From Castellaniella caeni NBRC 101664 (GTDB taxonomy: Bacteria > Pseudomonadota > Gammaproteobacteria > Burkholderiales > Burkholderiaceae_B), in the NCBI RefSeq assembly GCF_001592225.1, contig NZ_BCWN01000015.1, positions 23,556 to 87,555 of the forward strand: 64,000 nt of DNA, read 5' to 3'. Positions 51,675 to 63,538 of the stretch are shown piece by piece. Below the pieces are notes generated by a model. It had not been told where the DNA came from. It made no database searches and saw only the letters and a program-made list of their open reading frames with translations. The number at the start of each line of letters is the position of its first letter. Position 1 is the first letter of the stretch. The translations under genes and the position numbers were made by a program.

Positions 51675-53108
51675 TCAGTGTGCCAGGCTCTTGATGGGGG
51701 TGTTGGTCTGCTCGGCCGACGAGCTGGGGTCGGCCTGACGGGTGCTGCCCGCGGCGGCAAAGACCGAGGGCTCGTCCGGGTTGCCCGCCTTGATGTGGTT
51801 GAAGAGCAGGTTCAGCAGGATGGCCATGATGGCAGCCGAGCTGATGCCCGAGTGGAAAATGGTGGCCACCCAGGACGGGAAGTGGTGATAGAACGCGGGG
51901 GCGGCAATGGGGATCATGCCAAAGCCCACCGAGGTCGCCACGATGATGAGGTTCATGTTGTTTTCGTAGTTCACCTTGGCCAGCGTGCGGATGCCGCTGG
52001 CCGCCACGGTGCCGAACAGCACCACGCCGGCGCCGCCCAGCACGGCGGTGGGTACGGCGGCAATCACGCGGCCCATCACTGGCAGCAGCCCGAGCGTCAG
52101 CAGGATGATGCCGCTGGTGGCCACCACGAAGCGGCTTTTCACCCCGGTCACCGCCACCAGGCCCACGTTCTGCGCAAAGGCGCTTTGCGTGAACGAACCG
52201 AAGATCGGCGCCACGACGCTGGAAACCATGTCGGCGCGCAGCCCGTCACCCAGGCGGCGCGAATCAATCGGCGTCTTGATGATGTCACCCACGGCCAGGA
52301 TGTCGGCCGAGGTTTCGACCAGCACCACCAGGATGACGATGAACATCGACAGGATGGCCGCCGGATTGAACTCGGGCAGGCCGAAGTGAAAGAGGGTGGG
52401 CAGGGCGAAGGTGGGGCCATCGCCCACGCGGGAGAAGTCGGTCATGCCCACGGCCCAGGCGATGATCGTGCCCAGCACCATGGCCAGCAGGATGGACAGG
52501 CGCGAGATGGTGGCATTGCCCAGCTTGCTGAGCAGCAGCACGATGATCAGGGTGATGGCGGCCAGGCCGATGTTGGCGGTGCTGCCGAAGTCCGGCGCCT
52601 TGGCGTTGCCGCCCATGGCCCAGTGGGCCGCTACTGGCATGAGCGACAGGCCGATGGTGGTGATGACCGAGCCCGTGACCAGCGGCGGGAAGAAGCGGAT
52701 GACCTTCGAAAAGACCGGCGTGATCAGCAGGCCGATGAGCGAGGCCATCATGACGGCGCCGAACACCGAGGGCAGGCTGCCGCCCGAGCTGAGGATGGCC
52801 AGGATCGTGGCCACGCTGGCAAAGGAGACCCCTTGCACCAGCGGCAGCTGGCAGCCGAAGAAGGGGATACCCAGCGTCTGCACCAGGGTGGCCAGGCCGC
52901 CCATGAACAGGCAGGAGGCGATCAGGATGCCGATTTCCGCGGGGCCCAGGCCGGCGGCCTGGCCGACGATGAGCGGCACGGCGATGATGCCGCCGTACAT
53001 GGTCAGCACGTGCTGGAAGCCGTACATGACGTTGGCGGGCAGGCCCAGGCGTTCGTCTTCGGGGCGCTGCAAGGGGGTGTGGTCAGGGGTGTTCAAGAGA
53101 GTCTCCAT
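51675..53108 (-). CDS. NCS2/NAT-family nucleobase permease (xanthine/uracil type)
   Basis: A 477-residue transporter with about 12 to 14 membrane segments. The NAT signature appears as QNVGLVAVTGVKSR, preceded by GSFTQSAFA. Another mark is VETSADILAVGDI with the conserved glutamate. It takes up xanthine, urate or uracil with protons. No purine-use gene is next to it. The start METLLNTPD at 53108 is the first ATG; the Shine-Dalgarno is weak. Confidence 0.88.
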   Translation of the reverse strand: METLLNTPDHTPLQRPEDERLGLPANVMYGFQHVLTMYGGIIAVPLIVGQAAGLGPAEIGILIASCLFMGGLATLVQTLGIPFFGCQLPLVQGVSFASVATILAILSSGGSLPSVFGAVMMASLIGLLITPVFSKVIRFFPPLVTGSVITTIGLSLMPVAAHWAMGGNAKAPDFGSTANIGLAAITLIIVLLLSKLGNATISRLSILLAMVLGTIIAWAVGMTDFSRVGDGPTFALPTLFHFGLPEFNPAAILSMFIVILVVLVETSADILAVGDIIKTPIDSRRLGDGLRADMVSSVVAPIFGSFTQSAFAQNVGLVAVTGVKSRFVVATSGIILLTLGLLPVMGRVIAAVPTAVLGGAGVVLFGTVAASGIRTLAKVNYENNMNLIIVATSVGFGMIPIAAPAFYHHFPSWVATIFHSGISSAAIMAILLNLLFNHIKAGNPDEPSVFAAAGSTRQADPSSSAEQTNTPIKSLAH

Positions 53109-53453
53109 CCTGATGACTGATTATCGTTGTCCAGGCGTTCGGCGCGAGTATGAATGCCTGCGGGTGCCGCTGATGAGCCCAGGGCTGGCTGGTGTGCCGC
53201 GCGAGACAGGTGGGTGCTGGTCAGGCTTGCGGGCACCGTGTGCCCGGATGGTGTGCCTGGATGGCCACCTGAACGACTTGTGCAGCCATTGTGAACTGGC
53301 TGGGACGGGATGGCGCACCAGGCAGAACATATTCTTTATCGACAAGGTTTTATACTATTTCGTGTCTATAGGTGTTTCTGCTAGTCTGGCTCCAGGGCCT
53401 GCCTTGCGTGTACGGTAGCACGAAGACCGAACCGGACAATTTTCGAGAGCCAG
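53109..53453. other. Divergent gene-free region between the permease and the GGDEF gene
   Basis: A 345-base region. It has a 7-bp stem-loop (CGGGCAC, GTGCCCG; 53230-53246) in the leader side of the permease gene, and an isolated -10-like TATACT (53351-53356) before the GGDEF gene without a good -35. A purine-sensing leader for the permease is possible but not shown. Confidence 0.4.
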
Positions 53454-54968
53454 ATGATAGAAGCCGATGATCCCCAGACGAGCCAGGTGCTCGGTCTGCC
53501 CGACCTGTTCGATGCCTCGCCCATGGCGTTCTGGCTGGAAGACTACAGCGCGCTGTATGATTTTTGCGAAAGCCTGCGGGCGGCCGGCGTGCGCGACCTT
53601 GCTGCGTGGCTGCGGCAAAACCCGGGGCAGTTGACGCATTGCGCCAGCCTGATCCGCATTCTACGCGTCAACCGCCAGGCGCTGGCCCTGTACGAAGCGC
53701 CGTCTCAAGACGCGCTCATGGCCAATCTGCCCGCTGTCTTTCGCGACGACATGCTCGCCGGGTTTGCCGCCGAAATCAATGAGCTGTGGCTGGGCAAGCG
53801 CGGCTTCAGCAGCCTGACGGCCAATTACAGCCTCTCTGGCAAGCGGCTCGACCTGTCCTTGAAAGCGGTGGTGCTGGCCGACGCCCGGCGGCCCTGGGAT
53901 CGCGTGCTGGTCAGCATGGAAAACGTCACCGAGCTGCAAAACGTGCGCCGCCAGGCGCAGGACAGCGCGCGTGACGCGCGCGAATTCTTCGAGCAGGCCC
54001 CGGTGTCGCTCTGGGTAGAAGACTTCAGCACCATCAAGGCCCTGTTCGACGAGCTGCGCGTGCGTGGCGTGAGCGACTTCCGCACCTTTCTCGACGTGCA
54101 TCCTGAATTCGTCGAACGCTGTCTGCAAGAAGTCCGGGTGCTGGACGTCAACGGCTACACCCTCAAGATGTTCAAGGCGCCTTCCCAGGCCGAACTGCTG
54201 GCGCGCCTGAACGAGGTCTTCCGGGACGAGGCGCGCCGCTCGTTCGCCGAGCAGCTCATCGAACTCTGGGAAGGCCGCACCTTCCACCAGAAAGAAGTGC
54301 AGAACCACACACTGCAGGGGGATCTGCTCTACATCCATCTGCAGTTGTCCATCTTCGAGGGCTGCGAGCACGACTGGTCGATGGTGCTGGTGTCACTCAC
54401 CGACATCACGGCGCGCAAGAAGGCCGAAGCCTATCTCGAATATCTGGGCCAGCACGACGTGCTCACACAGCTGAAGAACCGCACCTTCTTCGTCGATGAG
54501 CTGGGTCGGCTCGCCCGCCGCCGCGTGCCCCTGGTGGCCTTCATCTCGCTCGACCTGAACAATCTCAAGTTCGTCAACGACCAGACCGGTCATGCCGCCG
54601 GAGACGACCTGCTACGCCGTTTTGGCGAGGTGCTCAACAAGGCCATCGACCGCCCCGGCCAGGTGGCGCGCATCGGCGGCGACGAGTTCATGGTGCTGCT
54701 GCCTGGGGCCGACGAGGCCGCCGCCCAGGCGGCGCTGGACAACATCCGCACGCTGGTCGATCTGAACAACCAGTATTACAGCGGCACGCGCCTGAGCGTG
54801 TCGGCGGGGCTGGCCGTGTGCCGCGACCCGGGCGCGATGGAACAGGCCATGAAAGAGGCCGACCGCGCCATGTACCAGGACAAGTCCGCCTACTATCGGG
54901 CTGTGGGCCACGACCGGCGCTGCCCGGTGTGCGACGTCCCGGTCGAGGGCCAGGACAACGCCGCCTGA
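53454..54968 (+). CDS. Two-PAS diguanylate cyclase (GGDEF)
   Basis: A 504-residue soluble protein. Two similar PAS-like modules (about 15-165 and 180-325) share the pattern PxxxWxEDxS, VNxxxLxxxxAPSQ and a final NVTE/DITA block, so they look duplicated. A GGDEF domain follows (about 340-485) with an intact GGDEF motif (408-412). The inhibitory RxxD site five residues before it reads DRPG, so product inhibition there seems lost. The end carries CPVC and may bind metal. It would make cyclic-di-GMP in response to an unknown signal. No membrane segment is seen. GAGAG precedes the ATG. Confidence 0.88.
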   Translation: MIEADDPQTSQVLGLPDLFDASPMAFWLEDYSALYDFCESLRAAGVRDLAAWLRQNPGQLTHCASLIRILRVNRQALALYEAPSQDALMANLPAVFRDDMLAGFAAEINELWLGKRGFSSLTANYSLSGKRLDLSLKAVVLADARRPWDRVLVSMENVTELQNVRRQAQDSARDAREFFEQAPVSLWVEDFSTIKALFDELRVRGVSDFRTFLDVHPEFVERCLQEVRVLDVNGYTLKMFKAPSQAELLARLNEVFRDEARRSFAEQLIELWEGRTFHQKEVQNHTLQGDLLYIHLQLSIFEGCEHDWSMVLVSLTDITARKKAEAYLEYLGQHDVLTQLKNRTFFVDELGRLARRRVPLVAFISLDLNNLKFVNDQTGHAAGDDLLRRFGEVLNKAIDRPGQVARIGGDEFMVLLPGADEAAAQAALDNIRTLVDLNNQYYSGTRLSVSAGLAVCRDPGAMEQAMKEADRAMYQDKSAYYRAVGHDRRCPVCDVPVEGQDNAA

Positions 54969-55054
54969 TGTTCCCGTCCGCCGGATGCCTTGTCGTGCGG
55001 CACGGCGCGGGTGTGCGTGTCGGCCGGGCATCTGTGAAACAGGCACGATACGGC

Positions 55055-55086
55055 TGAAAACAGCCTGGCGATGAAAACAGCCTGGC
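55055..55086. repeat. Two tandem copies of a 15-bp sequence, period 17
   Basis: TGAAAACAGCCTGGC occurs at 55055-55069 and 55072-55086. The second copy provides one arm of the terminator hairpin beside it, so the array looks like a partial duplication of that terminator. Confidence 0.6.
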
Positions 55087-55110
55087 ACGGGTGACCGCGG
55101 TCAGGCTGTT
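55074..55110 (-). terminator. Terminator of the FmdE-domain gene
   Basis: On the minus strand AACAGCCTG pairs with CAGGCTGTT, and TT then C follows, giving a short T-run. It lies 30 bases after the stop of the FmdE-domain gene. The loop contains a 12-bp palindrome (TGACCGCGGTCA, 55092-55103). Confidence 0.5.
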
Positions 55111-55139
55111 ATGGTTGCGTGCCTTGCGGCGCGCGGAAA

Positions 55140-55757
55140 TCAGGCGGCTTTCTGGCGCTCGGTGACGGTGACGAGGCCGGGCTGGTTGGCGGCTTCGAGG
55201 ATGCGGCGTACCCGGTCTTGCCAGAGCTGGGCGAATTCGGTCTTCTGGCTGTCGTTGGCCTGGCCCGACATGATTTTTTGCAGCAGGGGCATGGCCGTGG
55301 GGGCGGGCGGGACGCCTTGCGCGCTGTACGACACCGCCACGCTGGCGCCAGTGTCGCGCCGCGTGAAGCTGATTTCACCAGGCACCGGGTGCTGGAAATA
55401 CAGCAGGTTGCGGCGGTCGTGCTGGCCGCCCAGGCCCTTGAAGCCGGTATCGGTGGTCGAGCCCGTGACCAGGCTGACGACGTTGGCGATGACGCCCGTG
55501 ACACCATTGGTGGCGCTGTCGGCGAATTCGACCACCACATTGCCGCGTTCGGGCAGCGAATCAGGGTACAGGGCTTTCAGCGCCTTGACTGTCATCAGCC
55601 AGGCCCCCGCCACCGTCGGGCACGAGTGGCCTGCCAGACGCACGGCGTCTTCGTAGCCGTATTCGATCGTGCCGTCGTCGGACGCGCCCAGCAGTTGGGC
55701 GAGCGGGTCGTGCAGGGTGATGCGCGGCGCGGTCTTGAAAAATGCGGGAAATGCCAT
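55140..55757 (-). CDS. FmdE-domain protein
   Basis: A 205-residue soluble protein. The segment IEYGYEDAVRLAGHSCPTVAGAWLM (about 31-55), then TNGVTGVIANVVSLVTGSTTDTGFKGLGG, matches the FmdE region found in formylmethanofuran dehydrogenase subunit E and in many free-standing bacterial proteins. His43 and Cys45 may bind metal. The C-terminal zinc finger of true FmdE is absent. No methanofuran gene lies near, so methanogenic function is not meant. The role is unknown. Confidence 0.72.
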   Translation of the reverse strand: MAFPAFFKTAPRITLHDPLAQLLGASDDGTIEYGYEDAVRLAGHSCPTVAGAWLMTVKALKALYPDSLPERGNVVVEFADSATNGVTGVIANVVSLVTGSTTDTGFKGLGGQHDRRNLLYFQHPVPGEISFTRRDTGASVAVSYSAQGVPPAPTAMPLLQKIMSGQANDSQKTEFAQLWQDRVRRILEAANQPGLVTVTERQKAA

Positions 55758-56057
55758 GGTCTTGGCTCCGAAAGAATCAACGATGGCTCAGTGTAGGCGG
55801 TGCCTGGGGTGATCTCCGGCTTAACCCTGAGCGGCGTCCGGTCGTTTTCGCGGCCCAATCTTGATATGCATCAATTCTGCCGATCAGACTGTCCGGGCCG
55901 GGACGTCGGCGTCCGGCCCCCGGCGGAAAGCCCTGTTTGGCGAATGGCTGGCTGGAGACCCTGCCGCTATTGCGTGTAAGATAAATCGGATAAGGTCGCA
56001 TGGGCTTTGGGACGAAGCCCGGCGGCGTGTGGTTACTTGATTCCAGGAGAACATGCA
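55758..56057. other. Divergent gene-free region between the FmdE-domain gene and acnA
   Basis: A 300-base stretch with the presumed promoters of both genes. A T- and A-rich stretch before acnA (55971-55986) may hold its -10, but I cannot define a pair. Nothing else is seen. Confidence 0.4.
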
Positions 56058-58739
<2,682 letters not shown>

Positions 58740-58747
58740 CGTGCCGT

Positions 58748-58835
58748 GGGGGCGGCTCCGGCGTGTCCGGGGCCGCCCCCGCTGCGGGTCGGCAATCCGG
58801 TTTGCAGCGGGGCCGCGCCAGCCAGGCGCGGCCCC
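58748..58835 (+). terminator. Two GC-rich hairpins after acnA
   Basis: The first stem is GGGGGCGGC with GCCGCCCCC (58748-58780), 8 bases after the acnA stop. The second is GGGGCCGCGCC with GGCGCGGCCCC around 5 bases (58809-58835), followed by GTTTG. The second has the form of a rho-independent terminator with a short T-run and probably ends acnA in the convergent gap. Confidence 0.6.
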
Positions 58836-58920
58836 GTTTGCGTGCGCCGACATTCAGGCGCGGTTCTGTTTCTGTGCCGGTCTCGTTTCGGGCCTGGTAT
58901 TCGTGCTGGTGCTTGCCGGT

Positions 58921-59757
58921 CTACATCAGGGCGAATTCGGCGGGCACCGGGCCGATGCGGCCATCGGCCTTGTCCAGGGTTGCAATACGCGCCATGGCGT
59001 CGTCGTCCAGGTGCAGGCTCCAGAGGTTGAAGTTGTCGCGCACGCGTTGCGGCTGGGCCGATTTCGGGATGACCATGTGCCCCATCTGGATGTGCCAGCG
59101 CAGAATCACCTGCGCGGGGCTGGCCTGCAGCTGGTGGGCCAGTTCGAGGATCACCGGGTCTTGCAGCACCTGGCCTTGCCCCAGCGGCGACCAGGCTTCG
59201 GTCTGGATGCCGTGGTCGGCGTGGTAGGCGCGCAATTCGGCCTGCTGGAAATAGGGGTGCAGCTCGATCTGGTTGACCACGGGCAGCACGCCGGTCTTGT
59301 CGAGCAGTTTTTGCAGGTGCTCGATGTCGAAATTGCACACGCCGATCGACTTGGCCAGCCCCTCGTCGCGCAGCTGGATGAGACCGTCCCAGGCGCCGAG
59401 GTAGTGGTTTTCCTTGGGCACGGGCCAGTGGATGAGGTATAGATCGACGTAGTCCAGCTGCAATTTGTCCAGGCTTTCGCGCAGGGCAAGCTTGGATGCT
59501 TCGATGCTGTGCTGGTCGTTCCAGAGCTTGGTGGTGACGAACAGGTTGTCGCGCGGAATGCCGCACTGGAGAATGCCCTGGCCCACGTCGGCTTCATTGT
59601 GATAAATGGCGGCGGTGTCGATCGAGCGGTAGCCGGCCTCGGTGGCGGCCAGAATGGCGGGGATGGCAGCCCCGTCGGTCAGCTTCCAGGTGCCCAGCCC
59701 CAGTTGGGGGGCGCGACGCCCGTCGTGAAACGTGACATAAGGTTGGTTGGATGACAT
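58921..59757 (-). CDS. Aldo/keto reductase (2,5-diketo-gluconate/YeaE class)
   Basis: A 278-residue AKR. The catalytic tetrad is visible: Asp and Tyr in DTAAIYHNE, Lys in VTTKLWND and His in YLIHWPVP. The end motif IPKSAQPQRVRDNFN binds NADPH. It reduces aldehydes or ketones in the cytosol; the natural substrate is unknown. AGGAGA precedes the ATG at 59757; the frame is open upstream to 59994 without support. It is divergent from panB. Confidence 0.88.
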   Translation of the reverse strand: MSSNQPYVTFHDGRRAPQLGLGTWKLTDGAAIPAILAATEAGYRSIDTAAIYHNEADVGQGILQCGIPRDNLFVTTKLWNDQHSIEASKLALRESLDKLQLDYVDLYLIHWPVPKENHYLGAWDGLIQLRDEGLAKSIGVCNFDIEHLQKLLDKTGVLPVVNQIELHPYFQQAELRAYHADHGIQTEAWSPLGQGQVLQDPVILELAHQLQASPAQVILRWHIQMGHMVIPKSAQPQRVRDNFNLWSLHLDDDAMARIATLDKADGRIGPVPAEFALM

Positions 59758-59911
59758 GAAAATCTCCTGTGGGGGCGCCATGTGGCCATCTATGTGGAGT
59801 CTTGGCCTGGATGCCCTGGCTGAAACGGTCGGCGGCGTGGCGCGGCGGGTGGTGCTGTTGGCCGCCTTGGGCCACAATGACCGACAATGATTATTTTTCC
59901 GGAGTAGATCA

Positions 59912-60739
59912 ATGAGTGTACATAGCCAGGCGCAACGCGTCACGGTGCCCCAGCTGATGTCCTTCAAGGGCAATCGCAAGATTGCCGCGCTCACCGCCTA
60001 TATTGCCCCTATTGCTCGCCTGCTCGACGAATCGCTCGACATGATCCTGGTGGGCGATTCGACCGCCATGGTGGGGTATGCCCTGCCCAACACGTTGTCG
60101 ATCACAGCCGAGACCATGACGGCCCATGCCGCCGCCGTGGTGCGGGCCACGCAGAACGCCTGCGTCATCGTGGACATGCCGTTTGGCAGTTATCAGCAGT
60201 CGCCGGCCCAGGCCTTTGCCAGCGCCGCCGCCATGATGGCCGGCAGCGGCGTGTCGGGGGTCAAGCTCGAAGGCGGGCAGCCGCTGGCCGAGACCACGCG
60301 CTTCCTGGTCGATCGCGGCATCCCGGTGCTGGCGCACGTCGGCCTGATGCCGCAGTACATGAACACGATGGGCGGGTTCAAGGCCCAGGGCATGACCGAA
60401 GAGGCCGCCCGGCGCATCCTGGAAGACGCCCGGGCGCATGCCCAGGCGGGCGCCTTCGGGGTGGTGCTCGAAGGCATCAGCGAGCCGCTCGCCCGCGAAA
60501 TCACGGCGGCCTTGTCGATTCCCACCATCGGCATCGGCGCCTCGCCCGCGTGTGACGGCCAGATTCTCGTCACGGAAGACATCCTGGGCCTCAGCGGCGA
60601 CCGCATCCCGAAATTTGCGCGCCGTTTTGCCGATGCCGGGCAGGTCATTCGCGATGCCGCGCGAGATTATGCGCAATCCGTGCGAGAGGAAGCCTTTCCT
60701 ACGCTAGATCATTGCTTTGGGGTGCGCCGCACGCATTAA
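59912..60739 (+). CDS. panB: Ketopantoate hydroxymethyltransferase
   Basis: A 275-residue PanB. Metal and substrate marks are LVGDSTAMV (Asp near 47), VDMPFGSY (about 89-96), GVKLEGG (about 117-123) and HVGLMPQ. It makes ketopantoate from 2-oxoisovalerate and methylene-tetrahydrofolate for coenzyme A. panC and panD are not next to it, so it may be a second copy outside the main pantothenate operon. GGAG lies upstream of the ATG. Confidence 0.93.
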   Translation: MSVHSQAQRVTVPQLMSFKGNRKIAALTAYIAPIARLLDESLDMILVGDSTAMVGYALPNTLSITAETMTAHAAAVVRATQNACVIVDMPFGSYQQSPAQAFASAAAMMAGSGVSGVKLEGGQPLAETTRFLVDRGIPVLAHVGLMPQYMNTMGGFKAQGMTEEAARRILEDARAHAQAGAFGVVLEGISEPLAREITAALSIPTIGIGASPACDGQILVTEDILGLSGDRIPKFARRFADAGQVIRDAARDYAQSVREEAFPTLDHCFGVRRTH

Positions 60740-60807
60740 CATGATGAAATCATTCGTTTTGTTACAAGCGGTGTGCCGGTTTCTCCGCCGCTTGATGCAG
60801 GTTCATC

Positions 60808-61788
60808 ATGGAAATTCGCCAGCTTGAGGCGTTCAATGCAGTGGTCACCACCGGCAGCGTCACCGCTGCCGGGCGTTTGCTGGGGCGCTCTCAGCCCGTG
60901 GTCAGCCGCCAGATCAGCGACCTCGAGGCCGAGCTGGGTTTCGTGCTCTTCGAGCGCACCCGCCCGGCCATCACGCTGACCGAATCAGGCGGCGAATTCT
61001 ACCAAGAGGTGCGCGGCGTTCTGGCCGATCTCCAGCAGCTCGACGCCCGGGTGCTGGGCATGCGCAGCGGCCAGGTCAGGCCCCTGCGCGTGCTGGCCAC
61101 CACCGATCTCGCCCACGGCCTGTTTCCTGAGGCCCTGGCACAGATCGATCGCTTCAACCCGGTGTTCCGGCAAAAGCTCATCCTCGAAGAAATCATCCAC
61201 GAAGCCACCCAGCGGGAAATCCAGGCGTGCCGGGCCGATTTCGCGCTCATCAACCTGCCCATCGACACCGAAGGCTTGCACGTGCACTGGTGCGGCCAGG
61301 CGCCGTGCCTGCTGGCGCTGCCCGCCGCGCACCCCCTGGCGGGCCATGACGCCCTGCAGCTCGAAGACGTGCGCGACACCGACATCATCACGCTGCTCAC
61401 CCGCTACGGGATGCGCTACTACCTCATCAACAGTCTCATCCAGGCCACGGCCAATGGCGTGCGGCGGCACCTCGAAGTCGCCAGCCAGCAGACGGCCCTG
61501 TCCATGGTGCGGGCCGGGCTGGGCGTGGCGCTGCTCGATCCTTTCTCCATCCGGGGCGCCTTGCTCGACGGGGTCGTGGTGCGGCCCCTGCTGTCAGGCA
61601 TCCAGTACCGCATCGGCGTGGTGTCGCAGCAGGCGCACGCGCTGCCCGAAGGCGCCCAGCGTCTCATCAATGGCCTGTACGGCCATGTCCGCACGGTCGT
61701 GCCGCTGTTCGTCGATACCGACGTCAACGGCCTGCCGCAGCCCGCGCGCCCGGCGGCGCGCGCCTGCTCGTCGCTGCGTTCCGTTTAG
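60808..61788 (+). CDS. LysR-family transcriptional regulator
   Basis: A 326-residue LysR protein. The N-terminal HTH reads FNAVVTTGSVTAAGRLLGRSQPVVSRQISDLEAELGFVLFER, followed by the effector domain from about residue 90. It lies 68 bases after panB on the same strand. Its target and ligand cannot be told. The last 25 residues are Ala/Arg-rich and unlike the family. Confidence 0.9.
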   Translation: MEIRQLEAFNAVVTTGSVTAAGRLLGRSQPVVSRQISDLEAELGFVLFERTRPAITLTESGGEFYQEVRGVLADLQQLDARVLGMRSGQVRPLRVLATTDLAHGLFPEALAQIDRFNPVFRQKLILEEIIHEATQREIQACRADFALINLPIDTEGLHVHWCGQAPCLLALPAAHPLAGHDALQLEDVRDTDIITLLTRYGMRYYLINSLIQATANGVRRHLEVASQQTALSMVRAGLGVALLDPFSIRGALLDGVVVRPLLSGIQYRIGVVSQQAHALPEGAQRLINGLYGHVRTVVPLFVDTDVNGLPQPARPAARACSSLRSV

Positions 61789-61855
61789 ATCCCGGCCGCC
61801 GGGCCGGACGCCCGCCAATATGCGATCATGCCGGTTTTAGGTGTGAGATCGTACC

Positions 61856-63538
61856 GTGTTGTCCTTGACTCCTGAATTTCTCATCGGGCTGCTGCTGGCG
61901 GCGTGCCTGGGGGCGCTGCTGGCCTGGTGGCCCATGCGTCTGCGTCAGGCGGCCCATGCCGCGGCGCTCGAACGCAGCGCCGCGGCTCTCGCCCAGCAAG
62001 AGGCCGACTACGCGCGCCTGCTGGCCGAGCACACCCAGCAGGCCCAGGTGCTGGCCCAGCGCGCCGCCGAGCTGAACCAAAGCATGGCCGGCCTGGCCCA
62101 GCAGACCGAGCGTACCGCGCAGCTGCAAGCGCGCCTGGACGCCTTGCAGCGCGCGCTGGACGATCAAGCGCAGCGCGCGCACGAACTGCGCAGCGCCAAG
62201 GATGGCGCCGAGCGTGAGCGGGTGCGCCTGGATACCCTGCAGGCCGCGCTGGCGCGGCAGGCGCAGGCCTTGCAGACGGAACTGGCCGATGCGCGCCAGG
62301 CGCTGGACGCGGCGCGCGCGCAGGCGCAGGCGCGCGACCTGGAACTCACCGAGCTGAAGGCCGTACACCAGGAAAAACTGGCTGCCATCGACGAGCTGAA
62401 GCGCGCGTTCGAGCAGTCCAAGGCGGCCATGCGCACCGAATTCCAGAACCTCGCCAATCAGGTGCTGGAAGAAAAGGGCAAGGCGTTTTCACAAAGCAGC
62501 CAGGCCTCGCTTGATGGCCTGCTGCGGCCCTTTCGCGAGCAGATCGAGGGCTTCCAGAAGCGCGTCAACGAAGTCCATGACGCGTCTTTGCGGGGCCAGA
62601 CGCAGCTGGGGGCCGAGATCCGCCGCGTGCTGGACATCGGCTTGAAGATGAGCGCCGAAGCCAATACCCTGGCCACGGCCCTGAAGGGCGAAAAAAAGAC
62701 CACGGGCAACTGGGGCGAAGTGCAGCTCGAGCGCAGCCTGCAGCTGGCCGGCCTGGTGGCGGGCGACCACTACGAGGCCCAGGCGAGCTTCAAGGACGAA
62801 ACCGGCAACCGCCGCCAACCCGATTTCGTCGTCAAGCTGCCCGACGACAAGCACATGGTCATCGACAGCAAGGTGTCGCTGGTCGATTACGACCGTGCAA
62901 TTGCGGCACAGACCGATGCCGAGCGCGAGGCCGCCCTGGCGGCCCACGTGCAGGCAGTGCGCCACCACATCGACGACCTCGCGCGCAAGGATTACAGCAA
63001 TCTGGTGGGCATGAAAAGCCCCAGCTTCGTGCTCATGTTCATGCCCATCGAGCCTGCCTACATCGAGGCCATGAAGCACAACCGCGACCTGTTCGACTAC
63101 GGCTACCAGCAAAACGTCATCATGGTGTCGCACACCACGCTCATGCCGATCTTGCGCACGGTGGCCAACCTGTGGATGATCGCGCGCGCCAACGAGCAGA
63201 CCCGCGCGCTCAGCGACATGGCGGGCGGCCTGTACAACCAGGTGGCGCTGGTGGCCGAGCGCCTGCAAAAGCTGGGCAACACGCTCAATACCGTCAACAC
63301 GCACTACAACAGCGCCGTCACGGCGGTGGCCGGACAGCAGGGCCTGTATGGCAAGGTGGGGCGTTTTGCCGAACTCTCGGCCAAGGCCAACAAACAGCTG
63401 CCCGCGCTCGAACCCATGCACGCCGACATCGAAGTGCAGCGCCTGGCGGTCGCCGCGGCGGAAACGTCCGACGACACCCCCGACGACGGCGCTCAGCCCA
63501 GCAGCAGGGGCGTGCCGACCCCGGCGGGCGCGGCCTGA
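61856..63538 (+). CDS. rmuC: RmuC DNA recombination-limiting protein
   Basis: A 560-residue protein with an N-terminal membrane segment (about 6-22), a long Ala/Gln/Glu-rich coiled coil (about 30-190) and the RmuC nuclease-like domain (about 220-480), with marks [42 protein letters not shown] and [10 protein letters not shown]. It limits inversion at short inverted repeats. Translation starts at GTG 61856; an upstream site is weak. Its last 46 bases overlap the chemotaxis receptor gene on the other strand. Confidence 0.92.
   Translation: MLSLTPEFLIGLLLAACLGALLAWWPMRLRQAAHAAALERSAAALAQQEADYARLLAEHTQQAQVLAQRAAELNQSMAGLAQQTERTAQLQARLDALQRALDDQAQRAHELRSAKDGAERERVRLDTLQAALARQAQALQTELADARQALDAARAQAQARDLELTELKAVHQEKLAAIDELKRAFEQSKAAMRTEFQNLANQVLEEKGKAFSQSSQASLDGLLRPFREQIEGFQKRVNEVHDASLRGQTQLGAEIRRVLDIGLKMSAEANTLATALKGEKKTTGNWGEVQLERSLQLAGLVAGDHYEAQASFKDETGNRRQPDFVVKLPDDKHMVIDSKVSLVDYDRAIAAQTDAEREAALAAHVQAVRHHIDDLARKDYSNLVGMKSPSFVLMFMPIEPAYIEAMKHNRDLFDYGYQQNVIMVSHTTLMPILRTVANLWMIARANEQTRALSDMAGGLYNQVALVAERLQKLGNTLNTVNTHYNSAVTAVAGQQGLYGKVGRFAELSAKANKQLPALEPMHADIEVQRLAVAAAETSDDTPDDGAQPSSRGVPTPAGAA

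Noticed and set aside
53109..53453. Purine or xanthine riboswitch before the NCS2 permease
   Set aside because: Only a small 7-bp hairpin is visible; I could not recognise a conserved aptamer core.
55140..55757. Formylmethanofuran dehydrogenase subunit in a C1 pathway
   Set aside because: Only the FmdE region is shared; no other methanofuran or methanopterin genes are present.
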